Source: Liopterus haemorrhoidalis
Lineage: Eukaryota; Arthropoda; Insecta; Coleoptera; Dytiscidae
Reading direction: 5' to 3'
Length of the DNA stretch: 64,000 bases
Assembly (NCBI GenBank): GCA_963971575.1
Contig: OZ020612.1
Span: forward strand, 35,381,916 to 35,445,915
The notes below the pieces were generated by a model. That model worked only from the letters and a program-made list of their open reading frames with translations. It made no database searches and was not told the origin of the DNA. Every line of letters starts with the position of its first letter. Position 1 is the stretch's first letter. The translations under genes and the position numbers were made by a program. This document shows, one piece after another, positions 10,891-22,709 of the stretch.

Positions 10891-11182
10891 GGAGTTGTGG
10901 GGGTTTTGTGGATTTCCACCAAACAAAATATTAATGTGGTAAGTAGAGTGTAATCTTTATTGGAATAAAAAATAAATAAAAGTTCGTAATGGACTCAAAA
11001 TACGCGGTAAAACCCTGTCAGAAAATAAAATGGAGTCGTTTTATAAACGACCGTTAATTTGAAAATGTTTTGACCGAATTGAATTGACCGAAACTAATCA
11101 GCTAGAACTCCAATAAAGATTATACTCAACTTACTACATTAATATTTTATTCTGTGGAAATCCAAAAAACCCCTACAACTCC
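10891..11182. mobile_element. Foldback MITE with long TIRs
   Basis: The left 75 bp (GGAGTTGTGGGGGTTTTGTG, GATTTCCAC, ATATTAATG-GGTAAGT, AATCTTTATTGGA) is mirrored at the right end with few mismatches. TA flanks both sides. The 292-bp element has almost no unique core and no coding sequence. Long TIRs with a TA duplication suggest a Tc1/mariner-type or foldback element. Confidence 0.9.
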
Positions 11183-11892
11183 TATTATAGCAACCACCAA
11201 TGAACTTATACTTACACTTACTAATTCACATTTTACATTTCCGGACAGACATCCTTAAGTGTATATTTATTAATGCATTGTCATGGACATGGTCAAAAAA
11301 AAAAAATATATTATTTTATATCCTGTTCAGTTTCTGTTTTAATTTTTATTACTCTTGTTATATTCATTTATTACAAAAATTTCCCTGGGTGTGTGTATCC
11401 GTTAAAAGCATCTTTCACTATGTTGTTTTGAATTTATTACTGCAGAATCATTTATGTATCAATTGAATCTGCATCAATTTGCATGGGTACGATTGAGTCA
11501 GACACGGTACTGATACCATTGTTACTTAATGCATGTCTTATTGAATTAATCTACAGATAGCCTAAGGATATATTGATCTCAAGTATCTTTGTTCGAGGAA
11601 ATGATCGTTTGAACGATCTTTCGTAAGTCGATTCGCAAACTGATAAGGCAAATGAATAGGACAAGACTATGGAATATGTTTAATATATATGAAAGTACAT
11701 TGTACACTGTATATTTAATGAATGCTCTTGCGTATGTTTGAAACAGATATAAAATTATTTTAGTCTTTTCTATATTTTTTTCTTTTATTTTTAGCGTCAA
11801 AATCAAATAGTTTTGGCCAATATAACAATTTTCTCCTGTAATATATGTGCTAAGGTTTTATACATATATATACTACATGAAATTAAAAAATA
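11183..11892. other. AT-rich stretch without a gene
   Basis: The open frames here are AT-rich and show no domain. No repeat from the other families is visible. Confidence 0.4.
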
Positions 11893-12372
11893 TAGGATTT
11901 TTCAAACCTTTAAATGGAACTAGATTTTGAAATCTAGTAATATTTATCTATTAAATCGGACTTTTGGTCATTTTGTTTAACCTTTGTAAATCATACTTGA
12001 ATTCAAAATTTTAGGTTAAATTGACTGTCATAATAAAATATCATTTTCATTATATTTTGATTTTATGTGTCATTCTTAATACAAATTTCCCATTTATTTA
12101 TTGATTTATTTATTTATTTATTTTAAGTTAATTTTGCACAACAGAGCTGCATTAGAAAAGTGCCACCCGCAATAAAAGCACAACAATACAAAATACAAAA
12201 AAATCTTGATTAAATTGATTAAATGATTAAACAGATTTTTATGTATCAAGTTGCATTCACATCAATTAGCAGAACATTATGGTTTTATATAGATTCATAT
12301 GTGATGTATGTATAGATTTATCTATAATAATTCTTTAGAATTATTATTTTATTTTTATTTTTTTGAATAAGG

Positions 12373-12530
12373 TTAATTATATCGAAGACTATTTATGTTA
12401 TTTTTTATTGTTTTCTTAAATGAATTTAAAGAGCCAAAGAAAATATCTACGTTTGTGGTATACTGGTTAACTGTTCTTGATGTTCTGTATATTGGTGAGT
12501 TGCTGTTTGACAAGGTACTTAGTGGTAAAT
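12373..12530 (-). pseudogene. LINE ORF2 C-terminus
   Basis: The minus strand reads SNSPIYRTSRTVNQYTTN, VDIFFGSLNSFKKTIKN and a TAA at 12373-12375. The VDIFF-x-SL-x-x-FK pattern is the usual end of Jockey-type ORF2 proteins. Just upstream (12531-12580) another frame gives NNIIDGQSIIPFFNFNI, a motif that normally follows an FL-x-KL block; that block lies on the other side of the Helitron at about 14350. The two therefore belong to the same reading frame, split by the Helitron and a 1-nt loss. Confidence 0.75.
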
Positions 12531-12580
12531 GTTAAAATTAAAAAACGGGATAATTGACTGACCATCTATAATATTATTAA

Positions 12581-14339
12581 CTAGGGGCCTCAGCCCGGCT
12601 AGGCCGGGCTTCTCCCCCTATGTTGACAAAACTCGTCGCTTCGCACCTCGTTTTAATATAATAAGGCATTTTGCCGCACTTGTTGATTATAAAACTCGTC
12701 GCTTCGCGACTCGTCTTTTGCCTGTCACGTGGTTATCGAAGTGACGCACCTTGGGCGCGCCCGCGGTACATCCACGAAACGTCATCAAAAATTATTATTA
12801 TTATTATCATTAGCCTATAACAAACAGGAAGTTCTGAACAATTTAACGTTGAAATAATTTTTCAAATAGGTGGCACCCCGGTTGAGAAACACTGATATAG
12901 CCAATAACACTCGGGAAGTTCTAATCTATACATACAATGTTCAAAGGATTATCCAAATCGGTTAATTAATTTACGTTTGTACCATTTAAACGTAACAATA
13001 ATATTTTATTTCACTATAAAGAATACATGGATTCTGAATAAAATAGAGAAAAATTAATAAAATTGTTAAATATAATTGCATACGATTCACTATTAATTAT
13101 GTCACTTGGAAATTTAGAAAAACTTTTGAGCAACACTTATAGATGTGAAATTTGCAGATTTTCGTTGTAATAATATATTCGTTGTAGTAATATTTTACGT
13201 TATTAAATTTAGTATTTTGTTTAACTATTTAAAAAAGTATTTATAATTTTAAATTTTTTTAAAAATTTATTATAGTCGTTTTTAATTTATATAATCACTA
13301 AAATTTCACCTATACTTGTTATAATTCAGTAATACGAAGGAATTGCCTCCTAAATTTGAACTGCGGTAGTTGTTTCGTTGTTCGAGAGAGGCACTGATGA
13401 ATACTTTTATCATAATTTTTAAGTTATTTTGAAATACGTCTTATTATTAGCATCTTTACTGCAAAAAAAAACAGCGGAAGACCTTCATGATGATAAAAAA
13501 ACACTTTCATCCTATAGTGATCACTTATATAAAGAAATAATATATTAAAATGACATCTGGGTATTTAATACTTCAAGATTTAACACAATTAAAATTACGC
13601 GATTACTAAATATCGAATATTATTCTGTCTTATCTATCCTCCTAATACACTGTACTTTATACTTTCGTTAATATAGTTAGTAAAATAGTTAATAACATAC
13701 AGTTTCCAAAATTAAAATAACAAAACTGCTTAACAGATCTATCCTCACCCTGAAAACTTATTTGAACGTATTCTACAGATAGGTTTAACATTTAAAACTT
13801 TCGAACGACCCTTAAAATATATTTTGATAACTCAAAACTGATTCTTACTTTCTTTTCCGTTTAATAGCATTTTTAACTGAAGGCAATTTTATGGTTAGCA
13901 AAAATTTTCAAAATTTATGAAAATGTGTTAAAACCTTAAAAAACTTCATTATCTTTATCAACTCTTATGTATTTTTTACACATTTCATCAATTTTATTAA
14001 TAAAATACCTTCAACTGTCGTTTTTCAATTCAGTTTTGGTCTGAAATCGTCTCCTAAATAGTAGAAATATGAATAAACATCTTTTATCGTCTGGTACAAC
14101 CTATCCGTGCTGAGCAATGGTGACGATCAACGCCACGGTTTCGAGGAAAAAATGCATGATTTTATCAATAAAAATTAGTCAGTACCACTTGTCGAAATAA
14201 AATTAAGCCTAAGCACTAAAAAATATCACCCGGATAAGAAGGCGGTTCATTTTCCTTTCTCCGCGTTACCGGAAAAATGAAGATATACCAGAAGTTGCAT
14301 AGAACATACATACCAACACTTGCACAATATGATAGTAGA
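12581..14339 (-). mobile_element. Non-autonomous Helitron
   Basis: On the minus strand the element begins TCTACTATCATATTGTG after an A and ends with an 8-bp hairpin, AGCCCGGC-CTA-GCCGGGCT (12592-12610), then GAGGCCC and CTAG followed by T. A TC start, a GC hairpin near the 3' end, CTRR and insertion between A and T without duplication are the Helitron hallmarks. Removing 12581-14339 brings together the two halves of a LINE motif, which independently supports the edges. The 1.76-kb body has no Rep or helicase reading. A hAT end (GTTGAGAAACACTG, 12881-12894) lies within it. Confidence 0.85.
12877..12894 (-). mobile_element. hAT MITE end within the Helitron
   Basis: CCGGTTGAGAAACACTG matches the right ends of hAT MITEs at 44125-44138 and 55067-55081. 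The matching left end was not found, so this is a fragment carried by or inserted in the Helitron. Confidence 0.5.
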
Positions 14340-15362
14340 TAGTTTTAAAAAAGAATATTAAATCGTTTGCCCTCCTTCGTTTTTGAGTGATTCAATATTA
14401 TAGAAATTTAGATTGTAATAATAACTTTTATAGTGATTTAAACGGTTAAATTTGTAGTTGAGGCGGTTAATAAATTTTCTTTGTACTTTTTGTAATTGTT
14501 CAACATATTTTTGATAATGTGGATTCCAGACCACACTAGCAAATTCTAGGTGGCTTCACTAGGCTATTATATAAGGTAATCATTGGCTCAGGTTTGTTAA
14601 AGTTCCTAGTTGTCCTGAAAATGAAACCAAGTGCCCTTTGTGTGATGCTGCATATGTTTTTGTCAAAAATCAGCTTGGAGTCTAAAATTATACCTAAATC
14701 TTTCACGTCGTATACATGTGAAACATGTATGAACATCACTAGTGAAACATTTCAAATGTTGTATGTAACTACATTTTCCAGCATTTAGTGATATTTTATT
14801 ATCCTGACAATATTGACTTATTGTCTAGCCAATATTGACGAGTCTATCCAAGTCAGTCTGTAGCTGTAAGCAATCTTCATTTCTGTTGATTTCTTTATAA
14901 ATTTTTAGATCATCGGCATATAATAAGAATTTTGAGTTATGAAAACAAGATGCCATGTCATTAACGAATACAGAGAAAATTAAGGGACCAGCGTGCGATC
15001 TTTGAAGGACACCGAAAGTGACGTGTACTAATGGAGAATTAAAATTATTAAAAGCGACATACTGACTTCGGTTAGATATATACGATTCTAGCCAGCGCAA
15101 CAAGTTTCCACCTACACCGAATTTTGCAAGTTTTGAGATTAATGTAGGGCGATGGACTTTGTTGGACGCTTTTGAAAAATCGGTATAAACCGCGGAGACC
15201 TGCTGCCTTAGCTCGAGAGAATCGCTAACATTTTGCACAAAGGGCACGAAGCTTTTTATAACCGATCTACCCCTATAGAATCCATGCTGCTCAATTATTA
15301 TAGACTGACTAATTTTAAAAAATAATTGTTTCACTACGCAAGCTTCAAATAGTTTTCCAATT
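14340..15362 (-). pseudogene. LINE reverse transcriptase remnant
   Basis: ORF2 fragment of a Jockey-type LINE. The minus strand gives KLFEACVVKQLFFKISQ, then EQHGFYRG, VYTDFSKASNKVHR (RT block with the first catalytic Asp), LESYISNRSQYV, FGVLQRSHAGPLIFSVFVND and LLYADDLKIY (the YADD active site). It stops at 14825. A further frame at 14536-14739 carries VYDVKDLGIILDSKLIF, the post-RT motif of the family, and LKNEGGQTI-YSFLKL ends where the Helitron is inserted at 14340. The expected GVPQGS box has changed to GVLQRSH, and several stops and frameshifts separate the blocks. No endonuclease domain is present. Not functional. Confidence 0.88.
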
Positions 15363-15483
15363 TGTTATTATTATTTTTTTTTTTTTTGTCTTCAAAATAT
15401 GTAATAATGTATTATATTTTCTAGTAAATGTCATTCGTTTCCATGGTAATTTTAAATTTTCACATGCCAACATGAAAAATGGG

Positions 15484-15607
15484 GGCTCGGTTTCAAATCC
15501 CAGTTATGGCATGGATATTTGTACTGTCCAAAATTATCAAAAATATAAAATGCATCTACTGGATAATGGCCTCAGTAAGCTAAGTCCAAAATAATAATAA
15601 AAAAAAA
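15484..15607 (+). mobile_element. SINE family G, 5'-truncated
   Basis: Starts inside a tRNA-like head: CTCGGTTTCAAATCCCAG is a B-box-like segment, followed by GGCATGGATATTTGTACTGT. The SINE at 45763 has GGTTGAATCCCGGGCAAGGC followed by ATGGATGTTTGTG, so both belong to one family. It ends in an AAT/A-rich tail and cuts off the 3' end of MITE C. Confidence 0.6.
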
Positions 15608-15832
15608 GAAAATTAAATTTTTATTTTTTGCCGTAAAAAAACGAAAAACACCACGAACTTCGCAATTGGCGGTAGGAGCAAGTGGAGTCTCCATCGTGGC
15701 TGGAGCCTGACTGCCGGATCGATCGACTTACGCGCATGAAAATTTTACAGTGCTGCCACTACACCCAGACGCAAATTTCCTGAGACTTCCAGACTTTTCC
15801 CGCCAATCACACGGATTAAAAACAATAGTGTA

Positions 15833-15857
15833 ACTTACTTTTGAGACGACCCTCGTA
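15833..15857 (-). mobile_element. mariner-type terminal repeat
   Basis: The minus strand reads TACGAGGGTCGTCTCAAAAG, a mariner-style end (compare TACGAGGTGTCATC at 61928). The 180 bp to its left are moderately GC-rich and may be its untranslated region. The partner end is not recognised. Confidence 0.5.
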
Positions 15858-16076
15858 AAAGTTTTGGTACACCATGACAATGCATCAGCTCACTCGTCCC
15901 CAATTGCAACAGCTATATTGGTCAAATTGCGCTCCAGACTGCGCCCTCATCCACCCTATTCTTCAGATTTGACTTCCTGCGACTTATTTCTCTTTCCAAT
16001 CCCGAAGAAATGGTTCGCTGGAAAAATATTAGCATCTGACCAGGAGATAATCGCTGGAACACACGCCTTTTGCTAA
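15858..16076 (+). pseudogene. mariner transposase C-terminal fragment
   Basis: DD34D-type mariner transposase fragment. The frame reads VLVHHDNASAHSS, the block with the second catalytic Asp, then RPHPPYSSDLTSCDLFLFPI with the third Asp, followed by PKKWFAGKILASDQEI, and ends at TAA 16074-16076. The spacing between the two Asp is the usual 34 residues or so. The N-terminal helix-turn-helix region and the first Asp are missing. Sequence after the stop is AT-rich and may hold a frameshifted remainder. Dead fragment. Confidence 0.85.
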
Positions 16077-16261
16077 AAAATGATTTTATTTTCAAAACTA
16101 AATTTACTTGAAAAAATATTAAAATTGATTTTACTCCATTTTGAGAACAAAACTACAAAACGATTTTTCAATGATATTGAAAAACTAATTCATCGTTCTA
16201 AAAAAAAAATAAACTACAGGATGACTATACTGAAAAATAAAAATTAATATTTCATTATCAC

Positions 16262-17530
16262 CTTTTTTAGGGTTTGGATGTATGACCAAGGAACCCTTAT
16301 ACCCTCACGCAAGTGTCTGACTGTCCGTCTGTCAGTCTGTATGTATGTATGGTAGAAATAATAGCAAAAAATTTTTGAGTAGGGTATCAAATAAAACATC
16401 TTAAAGCTTAGGTAAAGACCAACATTTTATTTTTCAGAAAACAAATATTTTACGCTATTTTCAAATGCGTTCAAAATGTGTCAAAAATCTTGGAAACCGA
16501 GATTGTTGTTTAACAGAAATTTTTGATCCAATTAGTTTTTCGAAAAATATCGAATGTTTTGTGCTGTTGAATAAAATTTGCTAATTATTTTTTTAAATTT
16601 ATTGAAATGTATCAAAAGAAAACTCTTAAAGCATAGATTAAGGGGGGGGGGTATGGTCAGAGCAGCACATTTTATACCCATTTTCAAGATTTTTTTTTAG
16701 AAAACTGTTAGTAGTAACTTGATTGGGATAATACCTACAGTAAAGAACAACCTTTGAAGAGTATCCAAAAAAATTTTTATTGAAAAATATCGAAAATTAA
16801 GCTCGTGACATGAATTTGAAATTTTCGGTCAGGACAAAGAGTTGATTTGCGGTGAGACACATAACTAATGACTGGATCATCTGAAACAAAAAAACCAAAA
16901 ATATTTCGTTAGTTTACGAGTTTCTTGAGGTAACGCTGTCGAGATATTTTTTTTTCTTGCTTTTTTTTATGGAATTTTTCACAACTGAAAACAGAAATTT
17001 CGAAAAAAAAATTTCCGTTTTTTTCGTTTTTTTGACTTCAAACTTATATTAAAAATTAAATAATCTAGATATTTGAAAAAATTCGACAGCATTCCTTAAG
17101 GGGGGGGCCCTTAAGGAACAAAAAGTAGTTTTTTTTTATGTATTTATTTTAACACAAATTTTGCCAAACACTCTTTAAAATGATTTTATCCTACACCCTG
17201 TAATCCAAGGGAGTTAATTTAAAATTCTGAAAAAAAAAACTTAGTAATGCAAATTGATATGATCCGGAATAATTCGGAAATTTTGATCTTAATTTTTCGA
17301 ATTATCGATTTTTTGCAATACCGTGTTTTGTTTAACTGTCTGTCTGGACAACTGGCTTGATCCGTGCGCATTCTTTAATTAATTATACTTGTAAGTTGAT
17401 GGAGACATCAAATTTTTTCATTTTTAATATGTACCCACGATTTCTTTTCACTTACTAGTTAGCAACAAAACTCTGAAATATGTGAAAATTAGCACTTCAC
17501 ATCATTTTTTATATCCTTGGGTCGGAAATT
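16262..17530 (+). repeat. Interspersed repeat B, copy 1 (longest)
   Basis: Starts TTTTTAGGGTTTGGATGTAT and GACCAAGGAACCCTTATA, then a TCTG/TGTATGTA-rich tract and GGTAGAAAT-ATAGC. The interior is poly-A/T-rich with recurring TATCAAA-GAAA-CTCTTAAAGC and ends near CTGAAATATGTGAAAATTAG. Other copies: 21720-22420, 32570-33306 (inverted), 34300-34690, 63108-63600. No coding sequence; class uncertain. Confidence 0.75.
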
Positions 17531-17648
17531 TTGAACTGGCTGAATCGCTAATGATAATGATGATTATCTAATCATCATCTTGCTTAGTACATCTCCAGTT
17601 AGCTGATATTTTCTTTTTTTAGAAGATCTTTTCCAAGATATTCTAAAG

Positions 17649-17887
17649 CAGGGCTGTTCAACCTTTTTGTATTTGGGATCTACTTTTTTATATATATTGT
17701 TTCTACGATCGACCAGAATGCGAAGCCGAACACCGGGGGGAGGGGGATAGTGTATCCTCCAGGCAGCGGGTTCTCCAAGAAAATTTGAAAAAATGCATTA
17801 CATATTGCAATTTTAAAGCTGTTTTATCAAGCGAGAAAAAACTAACGATCGACTGGTAGTTCTCGATCGACTGATTGGGCAGCCCTG
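17649..17887. mobile_element. hAT MITE with perfect 8-bp target duplication
   Basis: Ends CAGGGCTGTTCAACC and GATTGGGCAGCCCTG; TTCTAAAG flanks both sides exactly (17641-17648, 17888-17895). GATCGAC motifs occur near both ends. 239 bp, non-coding. Confidence 0.93.
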
Positions 17888-18019
17888 TTCTAAAGGGTAT
17901 AGAGATGGTCTTTTCTTTCAGATGTTATTTATACCTCACAGTATCGACCAGATCTCATATATTCATCGGTTTGAGTTCAACGTTCGAATATGTTCATTCT
18001 TCTAGCTTCTCCATCTATT

Positions 18020-18080
18020 ATTGCCCTTCTCCGTCTTCTCCTTCTTCTTCTTCTTCTCCTTCTTCTTCTCCTTCTTTTGT
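18020..18080. repeat. (CTT)n microsatellite
   Basis: Imperfect CTT/CTC trinucleotides. The Ser- or Leu-rich open frames across it are a by-product of the repeat. Confidence 0.9.
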
Positions 18081-19185
18081 TGCTATCCTACTGGATAATT
18101 GGTATCATTAAGGCTACCTTGACCTTGAATATAGTCATAGCAAAACTGAGAAATGGTACTTTCTGCATAACAATCTCGAAGATTTTTACTTGTTGAAGTT
18201 GTTTATCTTCTTCCAGGTCTTCTTTTTTCTTCTGTTGATCTGGATGAGAAATATTCATAATTATTCAATATCAGTTATTAGAAATCCACATGTAAGTTAA
18301 TATTTAAAATAAAAACACTATAAATCATATTAATATAAATATTAATTTCACAGTTAATTTCATTAACTTTCTTTTCAATACATCATGACAAATGAAATGA
18401 TCTTTAATAAAATTAATTATAAGTTATCAATTTTAAATATGGGAAAGATGTCAACTATGTGAACGATAGAGCATGTAAAGGCATTACACCCAAAACAAGA
18501 AAGTTGTTGTTAGCAGTAGTTTTGCGTGACTGGGATTAAGTTAACCGTGAATAGCAGTCTAAGGTCATTAATTATATAGGAATTGGAAAAATTGTTTATA
18601 AATGTCATATGATTCAGAGTAAAATGCATTTGTCACTTATATAGTGCAATTAATGCAGTGTGACGGGAACTAATTTCCAAGCTAGTCTAGTTCGAATTCA
18701 ATTGAGCCATCGCAATAGATGAAAAGATCAACTGGTCGAAAATCTAGTGAGTATTAGTATACAAGATAACTAGAAATACATATAACTTCATAGAGCACAA
18801 TGAAAGATTTGTCTGAAGTCAAACGTCAATTTAACTGGCAGTATATAAAATAAATAAAAGCAAATAAATATTTAATAAGAGCTGAAGTGGCCCTACTTCG
18901 TATATTTTTGTTATATACATTTTTGCTGTCTTGTCATAATGCAACATATAAGGCATCGTATACACCGCTACAAATTATATTGAATCGAACTATCGTTACG
19001 AGTCATATTGGTTTTTAACATATGTTTATAAAATATGTTGGGTTATGTTTGTATTACGATCTTTTTAAATTGCTTAAATTTGTTTCCAATAATAATTAAT
19101 CAACATAATCAATAATAAAAAAATCCAACAATTTATATTTAAATAATCATATCGTTTATCGTTAATAATAATTTATCGTTAATCA
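18081..19185. other. AT-rich stretch, start of repeat H
   Basis: From about 18990 TTTTTAACATATGTTTATAA and ATATGTTGGGTTATGTTTG match repeat H (9390-9620); repeat H resumes after the mariner at about 19960. The rest shows no gene or repeat. Confidence 0.45.
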
Positions 19186-19578
19186 TTTTGCACTCCGATT
19201 GTCAAATTATGTGGGATCGAACGCGAACAAATTTTATTGACGGCCTAATGTTCATGCAATAGTGAAAGTATGCTGGTCCCACTAATGCCTAAGCATACCT
19301 TAATCTTACGATAAGTCACATGACGATCTTACAGTATCAGTTCACGCACAGCATAAATGTTTTCCGGAACAAAAACCGATTTTGGACGACCTTCACGAAA
19401 TTCGTCCTTAAGGCGAACTACGGCCACGATTGAAGTCGGCAAACCATTGATAAACAGTAGTCTTTGATGGTGCTTCATCGCCAAAAGTCGAATTAAGTTC
19501 ATCGATGCACTTTTGTTGGGTTAATCCACGTCGAAATTTGTAAAAATAATCTCTCGAAAATGTTCACGATTTAATTCC
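19186..19578 (-). pseudogene. mariner (mellifera-type) transposase N-terminal half
   Basis: From the ATG at 19578 the minus strand reads MELNREHFREII, then NFRRGLTQQKCIDELNS, FGDEAPSKTTVYQWFADF, RGR, LKDEFREGRPKSVFVPEN and IYAVREL, followed by DRHVTYRKIK, LGISGTSI and SIPHNLTIG near 19186. This is the two helix-turn-helix DNA-binding region of mellifera-subfamily mariners. At least two frameshifts and three stops (for example after VREL-IL) break it. The catalytic domain is absent. The high recognisability despite lesions suggests moderate age. Confidence 0.9.
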
Positions 19579-19640
19579 ATTTTTAGCCGAGATGAATTTT
19601 TTCAAGTTACTGTAAACAACACAAATAGCGCTCGTACGTC
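19186..19640 (-). mobile_element. mariner fragment inserted in repeat H
   Basis: Covers the N-terminal half of a mariner transposase with its upstream untranslated region (ends near CAAATAGCGCTCGTACGTCA). It interrupts repeat H. The C-terminal half and right terminal repeat are missing. Confidence 0.75.
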
Positions 19641-20405
19641 AATATCCCGTTATTTAAAAAAGAAATAAAATCTATTTTGCTAAAAAATGCTTTATATTCC
19701 GTTGAAGATTTCTTTCAATGCAGTTATTAAATCTTTTCAAATATTTATGTAATACTTCTTCGCAAAAACAGAAGAAGCCTCTTGCCTTTTTCCATAATTT
19801 AACTTATATTTTATCCAAATTTGGTTACAATTGTTGTTAAATTTTATAATTTGTAATTAATCATTATTTTATTTACATTTATAACTAAAATGTTATTCTG
19901 TAGAACTTTGACTTTGTCACAATAAGCATTATTATTATTATTAATGAATAATTTTTATTGATTATTAATTACATCTAAAATTTTTAATAATTTTGTAAAA
20001 CATGAATCTGAAATATGTTTGACAATATATTTCTAGACCAATTTTTATGCGTAAGATGGCTATAGCGTTTCGTTAACGTCTTGTAATTAAGAGTACAATT
20101 TTTAAATGCTTGCTCACACAGTATACAAGCCCAAATCAACCAGATGGTTTACTAATCGTTGGCTGAAATCGGTCATCTAATCTGAAAGCCGGTGACCGAT
20201 GGTGATAAAATAATAAAATATTAGCCGGAGGCACATAAGTAAATCTTCATTCCATTATTTTACTGTCTTAAATGACAGTTGTATGTGCATTTTTACAAAT
20301 TATTAAAATAAAAACATGTGTAAAATGCATTTAAGTTAGAATATTTCTATGGCTACAAAAATGTATGTACCTAGTCTTGCAATAAATACTGCTACATGGC
20401 TTATA
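19641..20405. other. AT-rich stretch with remainder of repeat H
   Basis: Repeat H continues at about 19960-20095 (ATATGTTTGACAATATATTT, ATGCGTAAGATGGCTATAGC). At 20135-20235 a GC-richer segment ends in AATAATAAAATATTAG and may be a SINE tail; no A or B box was confirmed. Confidence 0.4.
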
Positions 20406-20872
20406 CCCTTTTCACACTAGATGTTTAAGACGATTGAACTTAAACTTCATCGATGTTTAATATCGGTTTGCTTTCACACTTGATGTTTAATTTGAAGAAG
20501 AAATCTCCATGTAAAGCTAGTATGTATTGCCAACATAATTTCATATCGTTTGAATTTATTCTGTCATTATTTTGTATATCGAGGTTAGGAGAAGTTTATT
20601 TTTTATATTTATTTAAATAATAACGCAAATAATCTTCTCATAACCCCGATATATAAAATGATAACAGCTGAACATAGATAAAAGAAGAGAAGCACAAATT
20701 CAAGGAGTATTTTTTTATAATGGGAATTAAGTTGGCAATGCGGGCGAAGTTTAAGACGCAGATCTCTGTCTTAAACATCGGTCGTGTTTAGACGAGGCCG
20801 TACGGTTTCACATTAGCGTTTAAAGATCCATTCACTTAAACATCCGATCTTAAAGATCTAGTGTGAAAAGGG
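20406..20872. mobile_element. TA-flanked MITE
   Basis: Ends CCCTTTTCACACTAGATGTT and its mirror GATCTAGTGTGAAAAGGG; subterminal GTTTAA-GAT blocks repeat several times at both ends. TA flanks both sides (20404-20405, 20873-20874). 467 bp, no coding sequence. Confidence 0.88.
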
Positions 20873-20961
20873 TATTAGGGCTTTACCAAAATAACGGAAA
20901 CGAGTTTTATAATTTTAAGTGTGTAATTTTATAGAACTTTTTTCATATTACTTATTAAAAA

Positions 20962-21540
<579 letters not shown>

Positions 21541-22604
21541 TTAATTAACTGGTATCGGGTATTTAGCGGGTAGCGGGTAATTAACGGGTATCAGATTACT
21601 AATGAGTAGCGGGTAGCGGGTAATTAACGGGTAGCGGATAATTAACGGGTAATTGTGTGAGAACTTTTAAGTATTTATTTATCTGTGACTATTTTGTTTT
21701 CGGTTACAGTAGTAGGAATTAAGTAGGGTTTTATAGGTATGATCACCAAAAAACCCTTATAAAGTCGCTCATGTGTCTGTCTGTACGGTAGAAATTGTAG
21801 CCAAACGGCTTAAGATAGAAAGTTGAAATTTGGCATGCTTATATAACTCTTTGACCCACATATAGGAAAATTACTAAGAGTTGAAAAACCACATCACAAA
21901 ATAAATATAAACAAATATGTATTTAATGAAATTTGTTGAGAGTTTCGCTAAATAATGCCAAAAACTTTTGTACCCCATCTTATCTCCCAGAGGGGTTGAT
22001 GTTAGGGTTTGCGTCGTTGAAAAAAAAAATACTATTTTCTTAAAATTTATTGTGTGGTATCAAAAGGAAGCTCTTAAGATGTAGAATAAGGAACGAAAAG
22101 TTGTTTTTTTTAAATTTGTTTCTTTTAACATGATTTTGACCAAAAATCTGAAAAAATTATAGGTAATGTACATTGATCTGAGCCGGAAACGTACGAGAGA
22201 AATTAATTATTTTTTTAATTAATGGCTAAATTATGGCTTATTATTTAAATTTAGTTTGAAAAAATTAAATAGAACCTCTTAGTACTCAAATAACGAATAA
22301 AAATGTTTTTCAAAAAATTATTTTTAGTCATCCAGCATTTTGTAGGCTTTTACACTTATTAAATACTTACAAATCCATGAAATGTGAAAATTCACACTTC
22401 AATCAATTTTGCTACACTTACTTTTCATTTTTATATATTGACGGTTAGCGGGTAATTAACGGCTAACGGGTAATTATCGGATAGTGGATAATTATCTGGT
22501 AGCGGGTAGTTAACGGGTAACGGGTAATTAACGGATAGTGGGACATATCCGGGTAATTGTTGCGGGTACGCGGTTCCATATATTTCTAGTTCTCGTCATT
22601 CCTA
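21541..22604 (+). mobile_element. Insertion I splitting repeat A
   Basis: About 1064 bp lie between the two halves of repeat A copy 2. Both ends are arrays of GGGTAATTAACGGGTAGC variants (21550-21655 and 22440-22560), and the interior is repeat B copy 2. The right end reads GTCATTCCTAG. A second locus with the same arrays and a TCGTCATTCC end is at 53346-53542. Terminal arrays around a shared interior suggest a mobile unit; class unknown. Confidence 0.65.
21720..22420 (+). repeat. Interspersed repeat B, copy 2
   Basis: Starts AGGGTTTTATAGGTATGATC, then ACCCTTATAAAGTCGCTC, GTAGAAATTGTAGCCAAACG and GAAATTTGGCATGCTTATA. It lies inside insertion I. Non-coding. Confidence 0.8.
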
Positions 22605-22702
22605 GTAGGGACCTCAATTCGTGGAGATCCAAAGAAATCTCGAAATATCAAAATCGGTATGATCACAATACCTCCTTATATATGTATATGTTGGCGGTCG
22701 GT
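22605..22702 (-). repeat. Interspersed repeat A, copy 2, second part
   Basis: Continues exactly where 21540 stops: GTAGGGACCTCAATTCGTGG to TGTTGGCGGTCGGT. In the unbroken copy (36050-36060) GTTATG and TAGGGAC are adjacent. Confidence 0.92.
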
Positions 22703-22709
22703 AAAAACA

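Larger units (their letters stand above)
12098..15362 (-). mobile_element. 5'-truncated LINE inserted in MITE C
   Basis: On the minus strand it runs from reverse-transcriptase sequence at 15362 to a 3' tail of AAAT repeats at 12098-12125. Both edges coincide with the break in MITE C. ORF2 parts are RT (14800-15362), a middle section (14340-14740) and the C-terminus (12373-12530). A Helitron at 12581-14339 interrupts it. Without the Helitron the LINE is about 1.5 kb, truncated at its 5' side as is usual. Confidence 0.82.
11893..15483 (+). mobile_element. MITE family C, copy 1, split by a LINE
   Basis: The left half (11893-12097) has the family start TTTAAATGGAACTAGATTTT and runs to TTTCCCATTTATTTA. 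The family sequence resumes at 15370 with TTTTGTCTTCAAAATATGTA and continues to CACATGCCAACATGAAAAAT at about 15483. In intact copies (47976-48416) these two parts are directly joined, so the 3.3 kb between them is an insertion. The 3' end is replaced by a SINE. Confidence 0.82.

Noticed and set aside
17875..18196. Ser-rich and Leu-rich open frames
   Set aside because: They are produced by the CTT microsatellite at 18020-18080.
21550..22560. Telomere-like repeats
   Set aside because: The GGGTA words suggested telomeric sequence, but the unit is a degenerate 18-mer and not TTAGG; it occurs at both ends of an insertion.
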